Positions 51,667-60,158 of a stretch of 64,000 nucleotides of DNA are shown piece by piece. The position numbers and the translations under genes were made by a program. This DNA comes from Brevibacillus fluminis (GTDB lineage: Bacteria > Bacillota > Bacilli > Brevibacillales > Brevibacillaceae). Location of the stretch: NCBI RefSeq assembly GCF_003710825.1, contig NZ_RHHQ01000007.1:124001-188000 (forward strand), given 5' to 3'. The notes beneath the pieces were generated by a model. That model was not told the DNA's origin. It ran no database searches and saw only the letters and a list, made by a program, of their open reading frames with translations. The first letter of the stretch is position 1, and each line of letters starts with the position of its first letter.

Positions 51667-52416
51667 ATGGCTGAAAAATTAGTTCACCTGATTATCACTC
51701 GTCAGGATACGCCTGACAGCACGCCATATACCGAAGAGTTCAAAATTCCTTATCGTCAAAACATGAACGTTATCTCTTGCTTGATGGAGATCCAACGTAA
51801 CCCGGTTAACGCATCCGGTCAAAAAACCAAGCCGGTTATTTGGGAATCCAACTGCTTGGAGGAAGTGTGCGGCGCTTGCTCGATGGTCATCAACGGCAAG
51901 CCTCGCCAAGCTTGCTCCGCGCTGATCGACAAGCTGCAGCAGCCAGTTCGCGTTGCTCCAATGACGACGTTCAAAGTGCAGCGTGACCTGTCCGTAGACC
52001 GTACCCGCATGTTCGATGCGCTGAAACGCGTAAAAGCATGGGTACCGATCGACGGTACGCATGACCTGGGCCCAGGCCCTCGCATGCCTGAAGTTGAGCG
52101 TCAATGGGCATATGAACTGTCCAAATGCATGACGTGTGGCGTATGCTTGGAAGCATGCCCGAACGTAAACCAGAAGTCCGACTTCATCGGTCCGTTCGCG
52201 ATCTCCCAAGTTCGTTTGTTCAATGAGCATCCAACTGGTTCCATGCACAAAGGCGAGCGTTTGGAAGCATTGCTGGAAAAAGGCGGTATCGCGGATTGCG
52301 GTAACTCGCAAAACTGCGTGCAGGCTTGCCCGAAAGGCATTCCACTCACCACTTCCATCGCTCACATGAACAAAGAAACAATCAAATACGCAGTGAAATC
52401 GTTCTTCTTCTCGTAA
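51667..52416 (+). CDS. sdhB: Succinate dehydrogenase iron-sulfur subunit
   Basis: A 249-residue iron-sulfur protein carrying three clusters. The 2Fe-2S ligands are in WESNCLEEVCGACSMVINGKPRQAC; the 4Fe-4S and 3Fe-4S ligands are in KCMTCGVCLEACPNV and GNSQNCVQACPKGIPL. It relays electrons from SdhA to SdhC. The start, ATG 51667, is two bases after the sdhA stop, indicating coupled translation. A terminator follows at 52434. Confidence 0.97.
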   Translation: MAEKLVHLIITRQDTPDSTPYTEEFKIPYRQNMNVISCLMEIQRNPVNASGQKTKPVIWESNCLEEVCGACSMVINGKPRQACSALIDKLQQPVRVAPMTTFKVQRDLSVDRTRMFDALKRVKAWVPIDGTHDLGPGPRMPEVERQWAYELSKCMTCGVCLEACPNVNQKSDFIGPFAISQVRLFNEHPTGSMHKGERLEALLEKGGIADCGNSQNCVQACPKGIPLTTSIAHMNKETIKYAVKSFFFS

Positions 52417-52433
52417 GAAGCGGTGTAGCTGAG

Positions 52434-52467
52434 TTTGCCCCCGCGATCGTCTGTCGTGGGGGCATTT
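52434..52467 (+). terminator. Intrinsic terminator after sdhCAB
   Basis: TTGCCCCCGCGA / TCGTGGGGGCA, followed by TTTTATTTTTC. Confidence 0.9.
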
Positions 52468-52580
52468 TATTTTTCTAAAGTCTACGCGAGCCCCTGAGTT
52501 GACAGTAGATTTTGAAATGTATTACGGTGTACAGAAAGCATTAACCGGTTTATCGGGAGTCTTTGCAGCGGGGGGCACCT

Positions 52581-55415
52581 ATGAATAAGGACATCATTTA
52601 TGAGCATCTCAAGGTTTGCACGATTGAATTGGATTTTACGAATGAGGATTATAATAACGAACGACAATGGTTGGCTTGTACGAGCGGCCATATCGCAGAA
52701 ACGCTGGGGAAAAAGCGAAACGCGGTGAGCCAAGCGCTAACGGAGCTGGTTCGAGGCGAATCAGTGCTCAAAATAAATACGCGCCCTGTTTATTTCTTCT
52801 GCAAAGAGACCGTGGAGCAAAAGCTTAACATGGCAATCGGTCAGCATGAATTTCAAAGCAAGGCGGAGTTTTTTGACTACCTGAGACATTCAAATCGTAG
52901 GACAAGCGATCCATTTGCTCGGATGATTGGCTACAACAATACCATTCACTATGAAATTGAGCAGTGCAAGGTCGCCGTCAACTATCCACCTAGCGGATTG
53001 CCCGTTTTGATTCACGGAGCGACTGGGGTCGGAAAGAGCTTGCTGGCACAGCTCATGTACGAGTATGCGCTTGATCGTGACCTCATCGACCGTTCAGCTC
53101 CTTTTATCGTCGTCAACTGCTCGGAATTCGCCAACAACCCGGAGCTTCTGACAGCCAATCTGTTTGGATACATGAAAGGTGCTTTTACGGGAGCGGCGGA
53201 AAATAAGACCGGCTTTATCGAAGAAGCCCATAATGGGTTTCTGTTTCTGGACGAAATCCATCGTCTTTCGCCTGAAGGGCAGGAAAAGCTTTTTTTGTTT
53301 ATGGATAAAGGGGTATTCCGCAGGCTTGGTGAAACGCAGGGCTGGCGAAAAGCAAAAGTCAGGCTTGCGTTTGCAACGACGGAGCAATTGCAAGAAGTGT
53401 TAATTCAAACATTTCTGCGCCGCATTCCTATCATCGTGAAAATACCGTCTCTCAAGGAACGAAGCTTTCAGGAAAAGGTGGAGATCATATCGACCTTTTT
53501 CGCGCAAGAAAGCGGCACGATTAAGCGAACGTTGCTAATTCAAAAGCAAGTGATGAATCTGCTGGCGGGCACCGAATACGTCGGAAATATCGGAGAACTC
53601 CGAAATATTGTCAAGTACACCTGCGCCAATGCCTTTTATCAAGCGATCGGGAATCACGCACAAACGGCTGGAAGCAAGACGCTGTCGATCATGGTCAGCC
53701 ATATTCCGGATGATTTTATTGAAAAAAGCAGCATAAGGGATAAGATGACTTCCAAAGATATCCCCTTCGATGACTTGGTGATTCAGGAGCAGCACCGTGA
53801 AAATGATGTCAGCTATGTTATCCAAGCGGAATCGATTTTGACCGAGATGCTCGATCAATTGAACGGAATCTATGATAATTTTGCTAAAGATATCCTAGAG
53901 CATGAAGAGTGCATTGCGGATGCCAATAAGGTGATCGATACGGCATTGGATCAAATTGTTGGGGAGATCAACAAGTCATTTTTGGGGTATATGAAGCGGT
54001 TTGCCTATATCCGCAAAGTGATGGATAGCCTTCTTCAGCTCGTCACGGAAAAATCGGGATGGAGCCTGTATTCGAACACGGCAAATGTTTTTTCCCATTA
54101 CGTCTTTTTTCGTACACGAAAAGGTTATGACAACCAAAAGGGGCGAGCGAAAAAGGCAATTGATCTAATTGAACGGGTGAAAAACCTGTACGCCAAAGAG
54201 TACGAGGTCGCGGTAACGTTAACGGAGCTGATCAAAACACATATTGGCGTAGATTTGACACAAGAAGACATCGCTTTGTTTACCATCTATATCAAGGGAA
54301 CGAATAAAAATCTCGACGTAAACCGGATTCGCGCGATCATCATCTCACACGGGCATTCTACGGCAAGCAGCATCGCCCATGTAGCGAACCGTCTATTGGG
54401 ACAATATGTCTTTGAATCATTGGACATGCCGTTCGATACTAGCATCGAGCAGATCACAACCCAGCTTGTCGATTACGTGAAACAGGTAAATACGGGGAAC
54501 GGAATCATCATCCTTGTCGACATGGGATCGCTGGAAGAGATTCATATGAGCCTGGATGGGCTCGTAGACGGCACGGTAGGCATCATCAATAATATCACCA
54601 CCTATTTAGCCTTAAAGACCGGGAGCAAGATCTTGGGTGGGCTTGACGTGGATGAAATTGTGAAACAGGTTACGGAGGATTGCCAACCGCGTTATGCGTT
54701 GATGAAAAATGAACGGGAAAAGAAAAAAGCGATTGTAACGACATGCATGACGGGAATCGGTACCGCAGACAAAATAACCGATTTGCTGAAAAAAGCATTG
54801 GAGGACTACCCCGTCGATGTCGATATTTTCTCGTACGATTATTTGCGACTCAAAAATAACGGGAAGAACGATCGGATTTTTCAGCAGTATCAGGTCATGG
54901 GGATTATCGGAACGGCTGATCCGAAAGTGGATATCGTGCCGTTCATTGCCCTTGAAGACATCATGCTGGAAAAAAGCACGGAACAACTGGGAGTAATTTT
55001 TAAAGAGGTCGTTGCCGAGGAAGAGATCGGACAGATCAACAAAAAAATGATCAAGCTGTTCTCTTTACAGAGCGTGATCAACCATGTCACCATTTTGAAT
55101 CCGGATAAAGTGATGAACTACATTGAGTTGGTCACCGATCAGCTGCAAGCAGAGCTGGGCATCGAGTTTGGCAATAGCACCAAAATCAGGCTGTTTGTCC
55201 ATCTCAGCTGTTTGGTGGAACGGTTGGTCAAAAACGACTCCATCAACACGTATGAAAATCTGGAAGAGTTTGCACAGTGTCAAAAATTATTCATTTCAAA
55301 CGTGAAAAAGTGCTTTAGTGTCATTGAGGACGTTTACAATGTAACGATTCCTGTGACAGAAATCGGCTATATCTTCGATATCATCAGCTTGGGGACAGAT
55401 AAAATCCGGGTTTAA
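52581..55415 (+). CDS. LevR-type sigma-54-dependent PTS-regulated activator
   Basis: A 944-residue protein. It has an N-terminal helix-turn-helix (about 1-65), an AAA+ sigma-54 activation domain with Walker A GATGVGKSLLAQ, GAFTGA in YMKGAFTGAAENKTG (the sigma-54 contact loop) and Walker B GFLFLDEIHRL, PRD1 (SNTANVFSHYVFF region), a mannose-class EIIA-like domain (IIISHGHSTASSIAHV), an EIIB-like domain (IVTTCMTGIGTADKI) and C-terminal PRD2. This is the LevR/ManR layout, where HPr- and EII-dependent phosphorylation of PRD histidines sets activity. ATG 52581 follows GGGGGGCACCT. Its target is the PTS operon just downstream, which has a sigma-54 promoter. Confidence 0.93.
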   Translation: MNKDIIYEHLKVCTIELDFTNEDYNNERQWLACTSGHIAETLGKKRNAVSQALTELVRGESVLKINTRPVYFFCKETVEQKLNMAIGQHEFQSKAEFFDYLRHSNRRTSDPFARMIGYNNTIHYEIEQCKVAVNYPPSGLPVLIHGATGVGKSLLAQLMYEYALDRDLIDRSAPFIVVNCSEFANNPELLTANLFGYMKGAFTGAAENKTGFIEEAHNGFLFLDEIHRLSPEGQEKLFLFMDKGVFRRLGETQGWRKAKVRLAFATTEQLQEVLIQTFLRRIPIIVKIPSLKERSFQEKVEIISTFFAQESGTIKRTLLIQKQVMNLLAGTEYVGNIGELRNIVKYTCANAFYQAIGNHAQTAGSKTLSIMVSHIPDDFIEKSSIRDKMTSKDIPFDDLVIQEQHRENDVSYVIQAESILTEMLDQLNGIYDNFAKDILEHEECIADANKVIDTALDQIVGEINKSFLGYMKRFAYIRKVMDSLLQLVTEKSGWSLYSNTANVFSHYVFFRTRKGYDNQKGRAKKAIDLIERVKNLYAKEYEVAVTLTELIKTHIGVDLTQEDIALFTIYIKGTNKNLDVNRIRAIIISHGHSTASSIAHVANRLLGQYVFESLDMPFDTSIEQITTQLVDYVKQVNTGNGIIILVDMGSLEEIHMSLDGLVDGTVGIINNITTYLALKTGSKILGGLDVDEIVKQVTEDCQPRYALMKNEREKKKAIVTTCMTGIGTADKITDLLKKALEDYPVDVDIFSYDYLRLKNNGKNDRIFQQYQVMGIIGTADPKVDIVPFIALEDIMLEKSTEQLGVIFKEVVAEEEIGQINKKMIKLFSLQSVINHVTILNPDKVMNYIELVTDQLQAELGIEFGNSTKIRLFVHLSCLVERLVKNDSINTYENLEEFAQCQKLFISNVKKCFSVIEDVYNVTIPVTEIGYIFDIISLGTDKIRV

Positions 55416-55456
55416 AAGCTATGCCAGGTAGGGATACACTACTTGGCATAGCTTTT
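55414..55456 (+). terminator. Terminator of the LevR-type gene
   Basis: AAAAGCTATGCCAGGTA / TACTTGGCATAGCTTTT with loop GGGATACAC forms a near-perfect 17 bp stem ending in TTTT. The 3' arm contains the -24 half of the sigma-54 promoter. Confidence 0.8.
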
Positions 55457-55459
55457 GCT
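55444..55459 (+). promoter_or_regulatory. Sigma-54 promoter of the PTS operon
   Basis: TGGCAT (55444-55449), five bases and TTGCT (55455-55459) match the TGGCAY-N5-TTGCW consensus exactly in spacing. It lies 33 bp before the EIIA gene and inside the terminator hairpin of its own activator gene, so it depends on the LevR-type protein encoded upstream. An activator-binding site was not identified. Confidence 0.85.
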
Positions 55460-55491
55460 ATTTTAATGGGGCAAGAGAGGAGGTGGCATTT

Positions 55492-55884
55492 TTGAGACGT
55501 TACATCATTGCTTCACACGGAAGCCTTTCGAAAGGAATTGTGGATTCAGCATCGATGATTGTCGGCGCGTTGGGGAACGTCGAATATGTTTCCATCACTC
55601 CGAATGACAGCCAAGATTCCGTCAAACAACAAATCGAGGCACTCATTCGGCTAAACGGAGAAGACGTGGAGACGGTCGTTCTCACAGACTTGCTTGGTGG
55701 AAGCGTTACCAACACATTTTTGGAATATATCCCGTGTCAAAACCTTCATGTCATTACAGGTGTCAATCTACCGATGGCATTGGAGATTCTGGTCTCAGAT
55801 GAAGGGGAGAATCTGCAGGCGGTCATACAGGATTCGATCGAAAAAGGAAAAGCGGGAATCGTTTATGTAAATCAGCTCGTTTAA
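55492..55884 (+). CDS. PTS mannose-family EIIA
   Basis: A 130-residue EIIA of the mannose/fructose/sorbose class. The phospho-acceptor His is in YIIASHGSLSKG near residue 9, with VVLTDLLGGSVTNTF and NLHVITGVNLPMALEIL. It receives phosphate from HPr and passes it to EIIB. TTG 55492 is preferred (AGAGGAGG eight bases upstream); GTG 55483 overlaps that Shine-Dalgarno. It is the first gene of the sigma-54 operon. Confidence 0.92.
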   Translation: MRRYIIASHGSLSKGIVDSASMIVGALGNVEYVSITPNDSQDSVKQQIEALIRLNGEDVETVVLTDLLGGSVTNTFLEYIPCQNLHVITGVNLPMALEILVSDEGENLQAVIQDSIEKGKAGIVYVNQLV

Positions 55885-55922
55885 AAAAGACACTATACCT
55901 CCAACTGAAGGGAGCACGTTCA

Positions 55923-56396
55923 ATGATTAAACTCGTACGTATCGATGATCGGCTGATTCACGGCCAAGTGGCTTTTGCCTGGTCCAAACAGCTGGATGTC
56001 AATTGTATTTTGGTGGCGAACAATGCCGTGATCCAAGATGAACTGAAAAAAATGACGCTGAATTTGGCAAAGCCCCCGGGAGTGAAGCTTATCTTGCTTT
56101 CTGTAAACGATGCCATCGCTTTTCTTTCGAGTGAAGAATCAGCCAAATATTCGATTCTTGTGTTGGTTGATAATGCAGCCGATTCGTTACAGCTGGCAGA
56201 GGGGGTTGAGGAAATCAAGTCCATCAATGTGGGCGGAATGCGCATGGCGAAAGGCAAAAGAATGATTTCCTCCGCCGTTGCTGTGGATGAGGCAGATATC
56301 AACGTTTTTCAATCATTACTGCAAATTGGCGTGGAAGTGGAAGTCAGACAGGTTCCTACGGAAAAGAAGAAACCGATTTCTGAATTGCTAGCATAG
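55923..56396 (+). CDS. PTS mannose-family EIIB
   Basis: A 157-residue EIIB with the family motif VRIDDRLIHGQVAFAW, where His14 carries the phosphate, and VGGMRMAKGKRMISSAV. It transfers phosphate to the incoming sugar at EIIC/EIID. GAAGGGAG precedes ATG 55923. It is separate from EIIA rather than fused as in E. coli ManX. Confidence 0.93.
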   Translation: MIKLVRIDDRLIHGQVAFAWSKQLDVNCILVANNAVIQDELKKMTLNLAKPPGVKLILLSVNDAIAFLSSEESAKYSILVLVDNAADSLQLAEGVEEIKSINVGGMRMAKGKRMISSAVAVDEADINVFQSLLQIGVEVEVRQVPTEKKKPISELLA

Positions 56397-56409
56397 AGGG
56401 GGCCAGGCT

Positions 56410-57162
56410 ATGTTACTTCAAGCTCTACTGATTGGCATCATCGCCGGTTTTGGGATTTTGGATTCACGCATTTTGGGAGATAACATGCTCGGCAGACCGA
56501 TTATTATCGGGCCTTTAGTAGGCTTAGTGCTTGGTGATTTGCAAACGGGCATCATTATCGGTGGTACACTTGAACTCATTTTTATCGGAGCCGTACAAGT
56601 GGGGGCAGCAGGAACCGGGGATGTGGTTACGGCTGCAGCGCTCGGAACTTCGTTTGCCATCATGTCGAATCAAGGGGCTGCAGTAGCTTTGACGTTGGCG
56701 GTTCCTGTGGCGCTTTTGGCTGACCGTGTCGGAGATCTCGTGCGGATCATCAATACGCCATTGATTCACCGAGCAGACAAGTACGCCGAGGAGGGGAATC
56801 TCAAGGGCGTGGAACGAATGCATCGTCTGGGGTTTGTCATGTTTTTTTTGAACGGGTTTTTGCCGACCTTCATTATGCTCCTGCTCGGCTCCGCTTTCAT
56901 GGACAGCGTGATCAAGGCGATGCCGCAATGGCTTCTCGACGGGCTTCTTTCGGGAGCATTATTATTGCCGGCCATTGGCTTTTCCTTGCTGATGAGTATG
57001 ATGATCAGCAAAAAGCTCGCTCCATTTTACGCCTTGGGCTTCATTTTAGCTGCATACCTCAAGCTGGATATTTTGGCTGTTGCCATAATCGGCGCCATCA
57101 TTGCGTTAATACTTGCTCAATATGATCGGACGGATGAGGAAAGGGTGAGCTTCAATGAGTAA
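56410..57162 (+). CDS. PTS mannose-family EIIC
   Basis: A 250-residue integral membrane protein with about eight to nine helices. It has GIIAGFGILDSRILGDNMLGRPIIIGPLVGLVLGDLQTGIIIGGTLELIF, typical of the mannose-family EIIC sugar-binding channel, and a GAVQVGAAGTGD motif. It is partnered with EIID, whose gene overlaps its end by eight bases. Substrate specificity cannot be read from the sequence. Confidence 0.92.
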   Translation: MLLQALLIGIIAGFGILDSRILGDNMLGRPIIIGPLVGLVLGDLQTGIIIGGTLELIFIGAVQVGAAGTGDVVTAAALGTSFAIMSNQGAAVALTLAVPVALLADRVGDLVRIINTPLIHRADKYAEEGNLKGVERMHRLGFVMFFLNGFLPTFIMLLLGSAFMDSVIKAMPQWLLDGLLSGALLLPAIGFSLLMSMMISKKLAPFYALGFILAAYLKLDILAVAIIGAIIALILAQYDRTDEERVSFNE

Positions 57163-57973
57163 ATCGGAAGACAACGTGATTGGTAAGAAAGAACTCCTGA
57201 AAGTTTTCTTCCGCTCCCTGATGCTGCAAGGCTCTTGGAATTTTGAACGGATGCAGGCGCTTGGCTTCGCTTATGCCATGATCCCGATCCTCAAGAAGCT
57301 ATATAAAACGAAAGAGGAGCTTACCGCGGGGATCAAACGGCACCTGGAGTTCTTTAATACGGCACCATGGATGGGCGGCTTTATCATGGGTGTCTCCACC
57401 GCCATGGAGGAGCAAAATGCCCGAGACAAGTCCTTTAATCCCGATTCGATCAACGCGGTCAAAGCCGGTTTGATGGGTCCACTAGCAGGGATCGGCGATA
57501 CGTTTTTTTGGGGAACCTTCAGGGTCATCGCCGCAGCGGTTGGCGCGTCGTTGACCTCAAAGGGAAATGCGATCGGCCTGTTGTTTTACATCTTGCTTTT
57601 TAATATCCCGCATTATCTCGTTCGGTACCAAGGCGTTATGCTTGGCTATCGAGCGGGCATTAAATATTTGAGCACAGCGGCCGCAAGCGGGATTACGCAA
57701 AAGATCACAAAAGGAGCTTCCATCGTCGGGCTTATGGCAGTCGGTGCGATGACGGCGACGATGGTCGAGTTCAAAACGCCGATGGTGATCGAAATTTCGG
57801 GGGCAAAAGTAGAAATGCAGAGTGTGCTTGATAAAATTTTGCCTTCTTTACTGCCTTTGATGCTTACGCTTATCGTGTTTTATTTGGTGAAACAAAAACA
57901 GGTCAAGGTTGTGTATCTATTGATCGGGTTAATCCTTTTTGGCGTCGTTGGAAAGGTTATTGGATTGCTGTAG
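57155..57973 (+). CDS. PTS mannose-family EIID
   Basis: A 272-residue EIID, unique to the mannose family. It has LQGSWNFERMQALGFAYAMIP, FFNTAPWMGGFIMGVSTAMEEQNA, GPLAGIGDTFFWGTFRVIAAA and a C-terminal pair of helices. With EIIC it forms the membrane sugar channel. It starts inside the EIIC stop region (ATG 57155), so translation is coupled. Confidence 0.92.
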   Translation: MSKSEDNVIGKKELLKVFFRSLMLQGSWNFERMQALGFAYAMIPILKKLYKTKEELTAGIKRHLEFFNTAPWMGGFIMGVSTAMEEQNARDKSFNPDSINAVKAGLMGPLAGIGDTFFWGTFRVIAAAVGASLTSKGNAIGLLFYILLFNIPHYLVRYQGVMLGYRAGIKYLSTAAASGITQKITKGASIVGLMAVGAMTATMVEFKTPMVIEISGAKVEMQSVLDKILPSLLPLMLTLIVFYLVKQKQVKVVYLLIGLILFGVVGKVIGLL

Positions 57974-58000
57974 ATAGAAGGGGAAAGGGAGAGAGAGCAA

Positions 58001-59080
58001 ATGACAGTTGAACTATATGACTATATTGAAGAGCAACCGGTGCTGCTTGCAAGCATGATACAAAATTCTAAGCAAATATCCGAAAGCTTCGTGAATCTCA
58101 TCACAAGTCGCAAAATTTCAAAAGTGATCCTTACTGGGTCAGGTTCATCGTATAATGCGGCACAGTCGGCCAAATATTTTATGCAGAAGCTGTTGCACAT
58201 TCAGGTTGATGTGCAGCTGGCACATTCCTTTTATCAATATGAAACCGTTTATGACAACGAAACGCTTGTGGTGGGAATCTCACAAAGCGGAGAAAGTACG
58301 GCGACCGTGAACAGTATAAAAAAGGCGAATGCATGGGGAATTGCAACGCTTGCCGTCACTTCAGAAGAAGGCTCGTACATTACGGAGCATGCTGCCCATA
58401 CACTGATCGTTCCCTCAGGGGAAGAGAAGGTTGGGGCAACCACAAAGGGATATACGGCAACCGTGCTGGCGTTTTGCTTGGCGGCGGTAGAAGGTGCGTA
58501 CGCGCAACAGCGCATCGATGAAAAGACGTATCGTGATTATTTGGAACGAATGACGGCAACTGTTGAACGGCTCCCTCTTGTAATCCGTAAAGCCGATCAA
58601 TGGTTTAAGCAAAACAGGGAGACGTTGCTTGCGGCTGAAACACTGATTGTGTCGGGATATGGCAACAATTACGGAACCGCGCTTGAAGCCGGTCTGAAGT
58701 TCCTCGAAACATCCCGAATTCCCGTCAGCGTCTACGAGCTTGAAGAATTCATGCATGGACCATATAACGCCATTGATGAAAAGAGCTTTATCTTTTTCAT
58801 AGTCCCCGCAGGCGTTGGGAAGGAACGTGCACTGCGACTGAATGAATATTTTTCCAGTAAGACACAAACCTCCTTCATCGTGACCAAAGAAGAGGAGGGG
58901 TATCAAGGAAAGCAGCTGGGCATCCCGTTTATCGACGATTTGGATTTTACGCCGCTCGAATATATCGTGCCGTTACAGGTTTTATTTTTTCGGCTGGCTA
59001 AAGAGCGCGGGGTTGACATGAGTCAGGTTCGTTACCCCGATTTTCACGGATTTATGAACAGCAAGCGTTTTTTTGAATAG
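58001..59080 (+). CDS. SIS-domain sugar-phosphate isomerase/deglycase
   Basis: A 359-residue protein with two SIS domains, resembling the isomerase half of GlmS. It has ILTGSGSSYNAAQSAKYF, VVGISQSGESTATVNSIKKA, KVGATTKGYTA, TLIVSGYGNNYGTALEAGLKF and the catalytic-Glu/His region ELEEFMHGPYN. No glutaminase domain is present, so it is not a glucosamine synthase. Homologs in PTS clusters are FrlB/GfrF-type deglycases of Amadori products or GlcN-6-P isomerase/deaminases (AgaS-like). With NanE in the same operon, an amino-sugar phosphate is a likely substrate. Both activities remain possible. Confidence 0.82.
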   Translation: MTVELYDYIEEQPVLLASMIQNSKQISESFVNLITSRKISKVILTGSGSSYNAAQSAKYFMQKLLHIQVDVQLAHSFYQYETVYDNETLVVGISQSGESTATVNSIKKANAWGIATLAVTSEEGSYITEHAAHTLIVPSGEEKVGATTKGYTATVLAFCLAAVEGAYAQQRIDEKTYRDYLERMTATVERLPLVIRKADQWFKQNRETLLAAETLIVSGYGNNYGTALEAGLKFLETSRIPVSVYELEEFMHGPYNAIDEKSFIFFIVPAGVGKERALRLNEYFSSKTQTSFIVTKEEEGYQGKQLGIPFIDDLDFTPLEYIVPLQVLFFRLAKERGVDMSQVRYPDFHGFMNSKRFFE

Positions 59081-59107
59081 TAGAGACAAAAGGTAGGAGT
59101 GGAAGAG

Positions 59108-59368
59108 ATGGCAGAGGCAAACGTGGTCGTTACCAATAAAAGTGGTTTGCATGCAAGGCCTGCAGCGCAATTCGTTGAGACCGCTCGCAAATTCACCAGT
59201 TCCATTACGATTGTGAAAGGGATGGCAAAAGCAAACGGAAAAAGCATTACATGCATCATGGGGCTTGGAATCGGATCGGGCACGGAGATTGCGATCGTCG
59301 CACAAGGTGAGGACGAGCATAAAGCGGTGCAGGAACTGAAAGAGTTGGTTGGCACACTAAAGGATTAA
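59108..59368 (+). CDS. HPr-like phosphocarrier protein, operon-specific paralog
   Basis: An 86-residue HPr. The EI-phosphorylated histidine is His15 in NKSGLHARPAAQF, and Ser46 in NGKSI, the site of HPr kinase, is also kept. The hydrophobic patch after Ser46 differs from the general HPr (SITCIM here; Bacillus has SIMGVM), which may alter partner choice. ATG 59108 has GGAG eight bases upstream; GTG 59099 is less likely. It lies between the SIS gene and nanE, so this is a dedicated HPr for the PTS. Confidence 0.92.
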   Translation: MAEANVVVTNKSGLHARPAAQFVETARKFTSSITIVKGMAKANGKSITCIMGLGIGSGTEIAIVAQGEDEHKAVQELKELVGTLKD

Positions 59369-59429
59369 GACTGGGGCTTGGCAAGAAGCTCAGTATGAGA
59401 GAGATGTTTGGTAAGGATGTGAAACAATC

Positions 59430-60158
59430 ATGAAACGAGATCAGCTGAGAAGAGGGGTCATCGTCTCGTGCCAAGCTGTCGAAGGCGATCCGTTTTACGG
59501 TTCGGAACTGATGGCGACAATGGCGTTGGCTGCGGAGATCGGCGGAGCAGTTGGGCTTCGAATCAATTCAGCCCCTGACATCGTGTCGGTAAAGAAGAAA
59601 GTATCGCTGCCGGTGATCGGCATTCTAAAGAGACATTATGCAAATTCCCTTGCCTACATTACCCCCACGATCGTGGAGGTGGAGGAGGTCATCAATGCGG
59701 GAGCGGATATTGTCTGTATAGATGGCACTGGCTCTATCAAACCGGATGGAAAAACGACCGAACAATTCATTCAAACCATTAAGGCGCGATTTGACGTTCC
59801 AGTTATGGCGGATGTTGCGACTGCCGAGGAAGGAGTCGCCGCATGGCGGGCGGGTGCCGATCTGCTGGCAACCACGCTGGCAGGCTACGAGCACTATCTT
59901 CAGAATCCCCAGAACTACGATCCGGCTGATAATTTTCGCGACCCAGACTATGAAATTGTCAGGGAGCTAGCGCATCAAGTCTCCATTCCTGTCTTGGCTG
60001 AGGGGAGATTTTGGACGCCCGAGCAAATTATTCATGCGATGGAGCTAGGCGCTTACTCGGTTGTGGTCGGATCTGCGATCACGCGACCCCAATTGATTAC
60101 TCAGCGGATGGCGAGGGCCGTCGATGATTTTTTGCAGGGGAGTGAACAGGTGTGCTGA
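59430..60158 (+). CDS. nanE: N-acylglucosamine-6-phosphate 2-epimerase (NanE-like)
   Basis: A 242-residue TIM-barrel epimerase converting ManNAc-6-P to GlcNAc-6-P. Motifs are RRGVIVSCQAVEGDPFYGS, MALAAEIGGAVGLRINS, LPVIGILKRHY, VICIDGTGS-like CIDGTGSI, VMADVATAEEGVAAWRAGADLLATTLAGY, PVLAEGRFWTPEQIIHAMELGAYSVVVGSAITRP. The EIGGAVGLR and VIGILKR blocks are typical for NanE. Its position in the operon suggests the imported sugar is ManNAc or a related N-acyl-mannosamine. It overlaps the Enzyme I gene by seven bases. Confidence 0.88.
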   Translation: MKRDQLRRGVIVSCQAVEGDPFYGSELMATMALAAEIGGAVGLRINSAPDIVSVKKKVSLPVIGILKRHYANSLAYITPTIVEVEEVINAGADIVCIDGTGSIKPDGKTTEQFIQTIKARFDVPVMADVATAEEGVAAWRAGADLLATTLAGYEHYLQNPQNYDPADNFRDPDYEIVRELAHQVSIPVLAEGRFWTPEQIIHAMELGAYSVVVGSAITRPQLITQRMARAVDDFLQGSEQVC

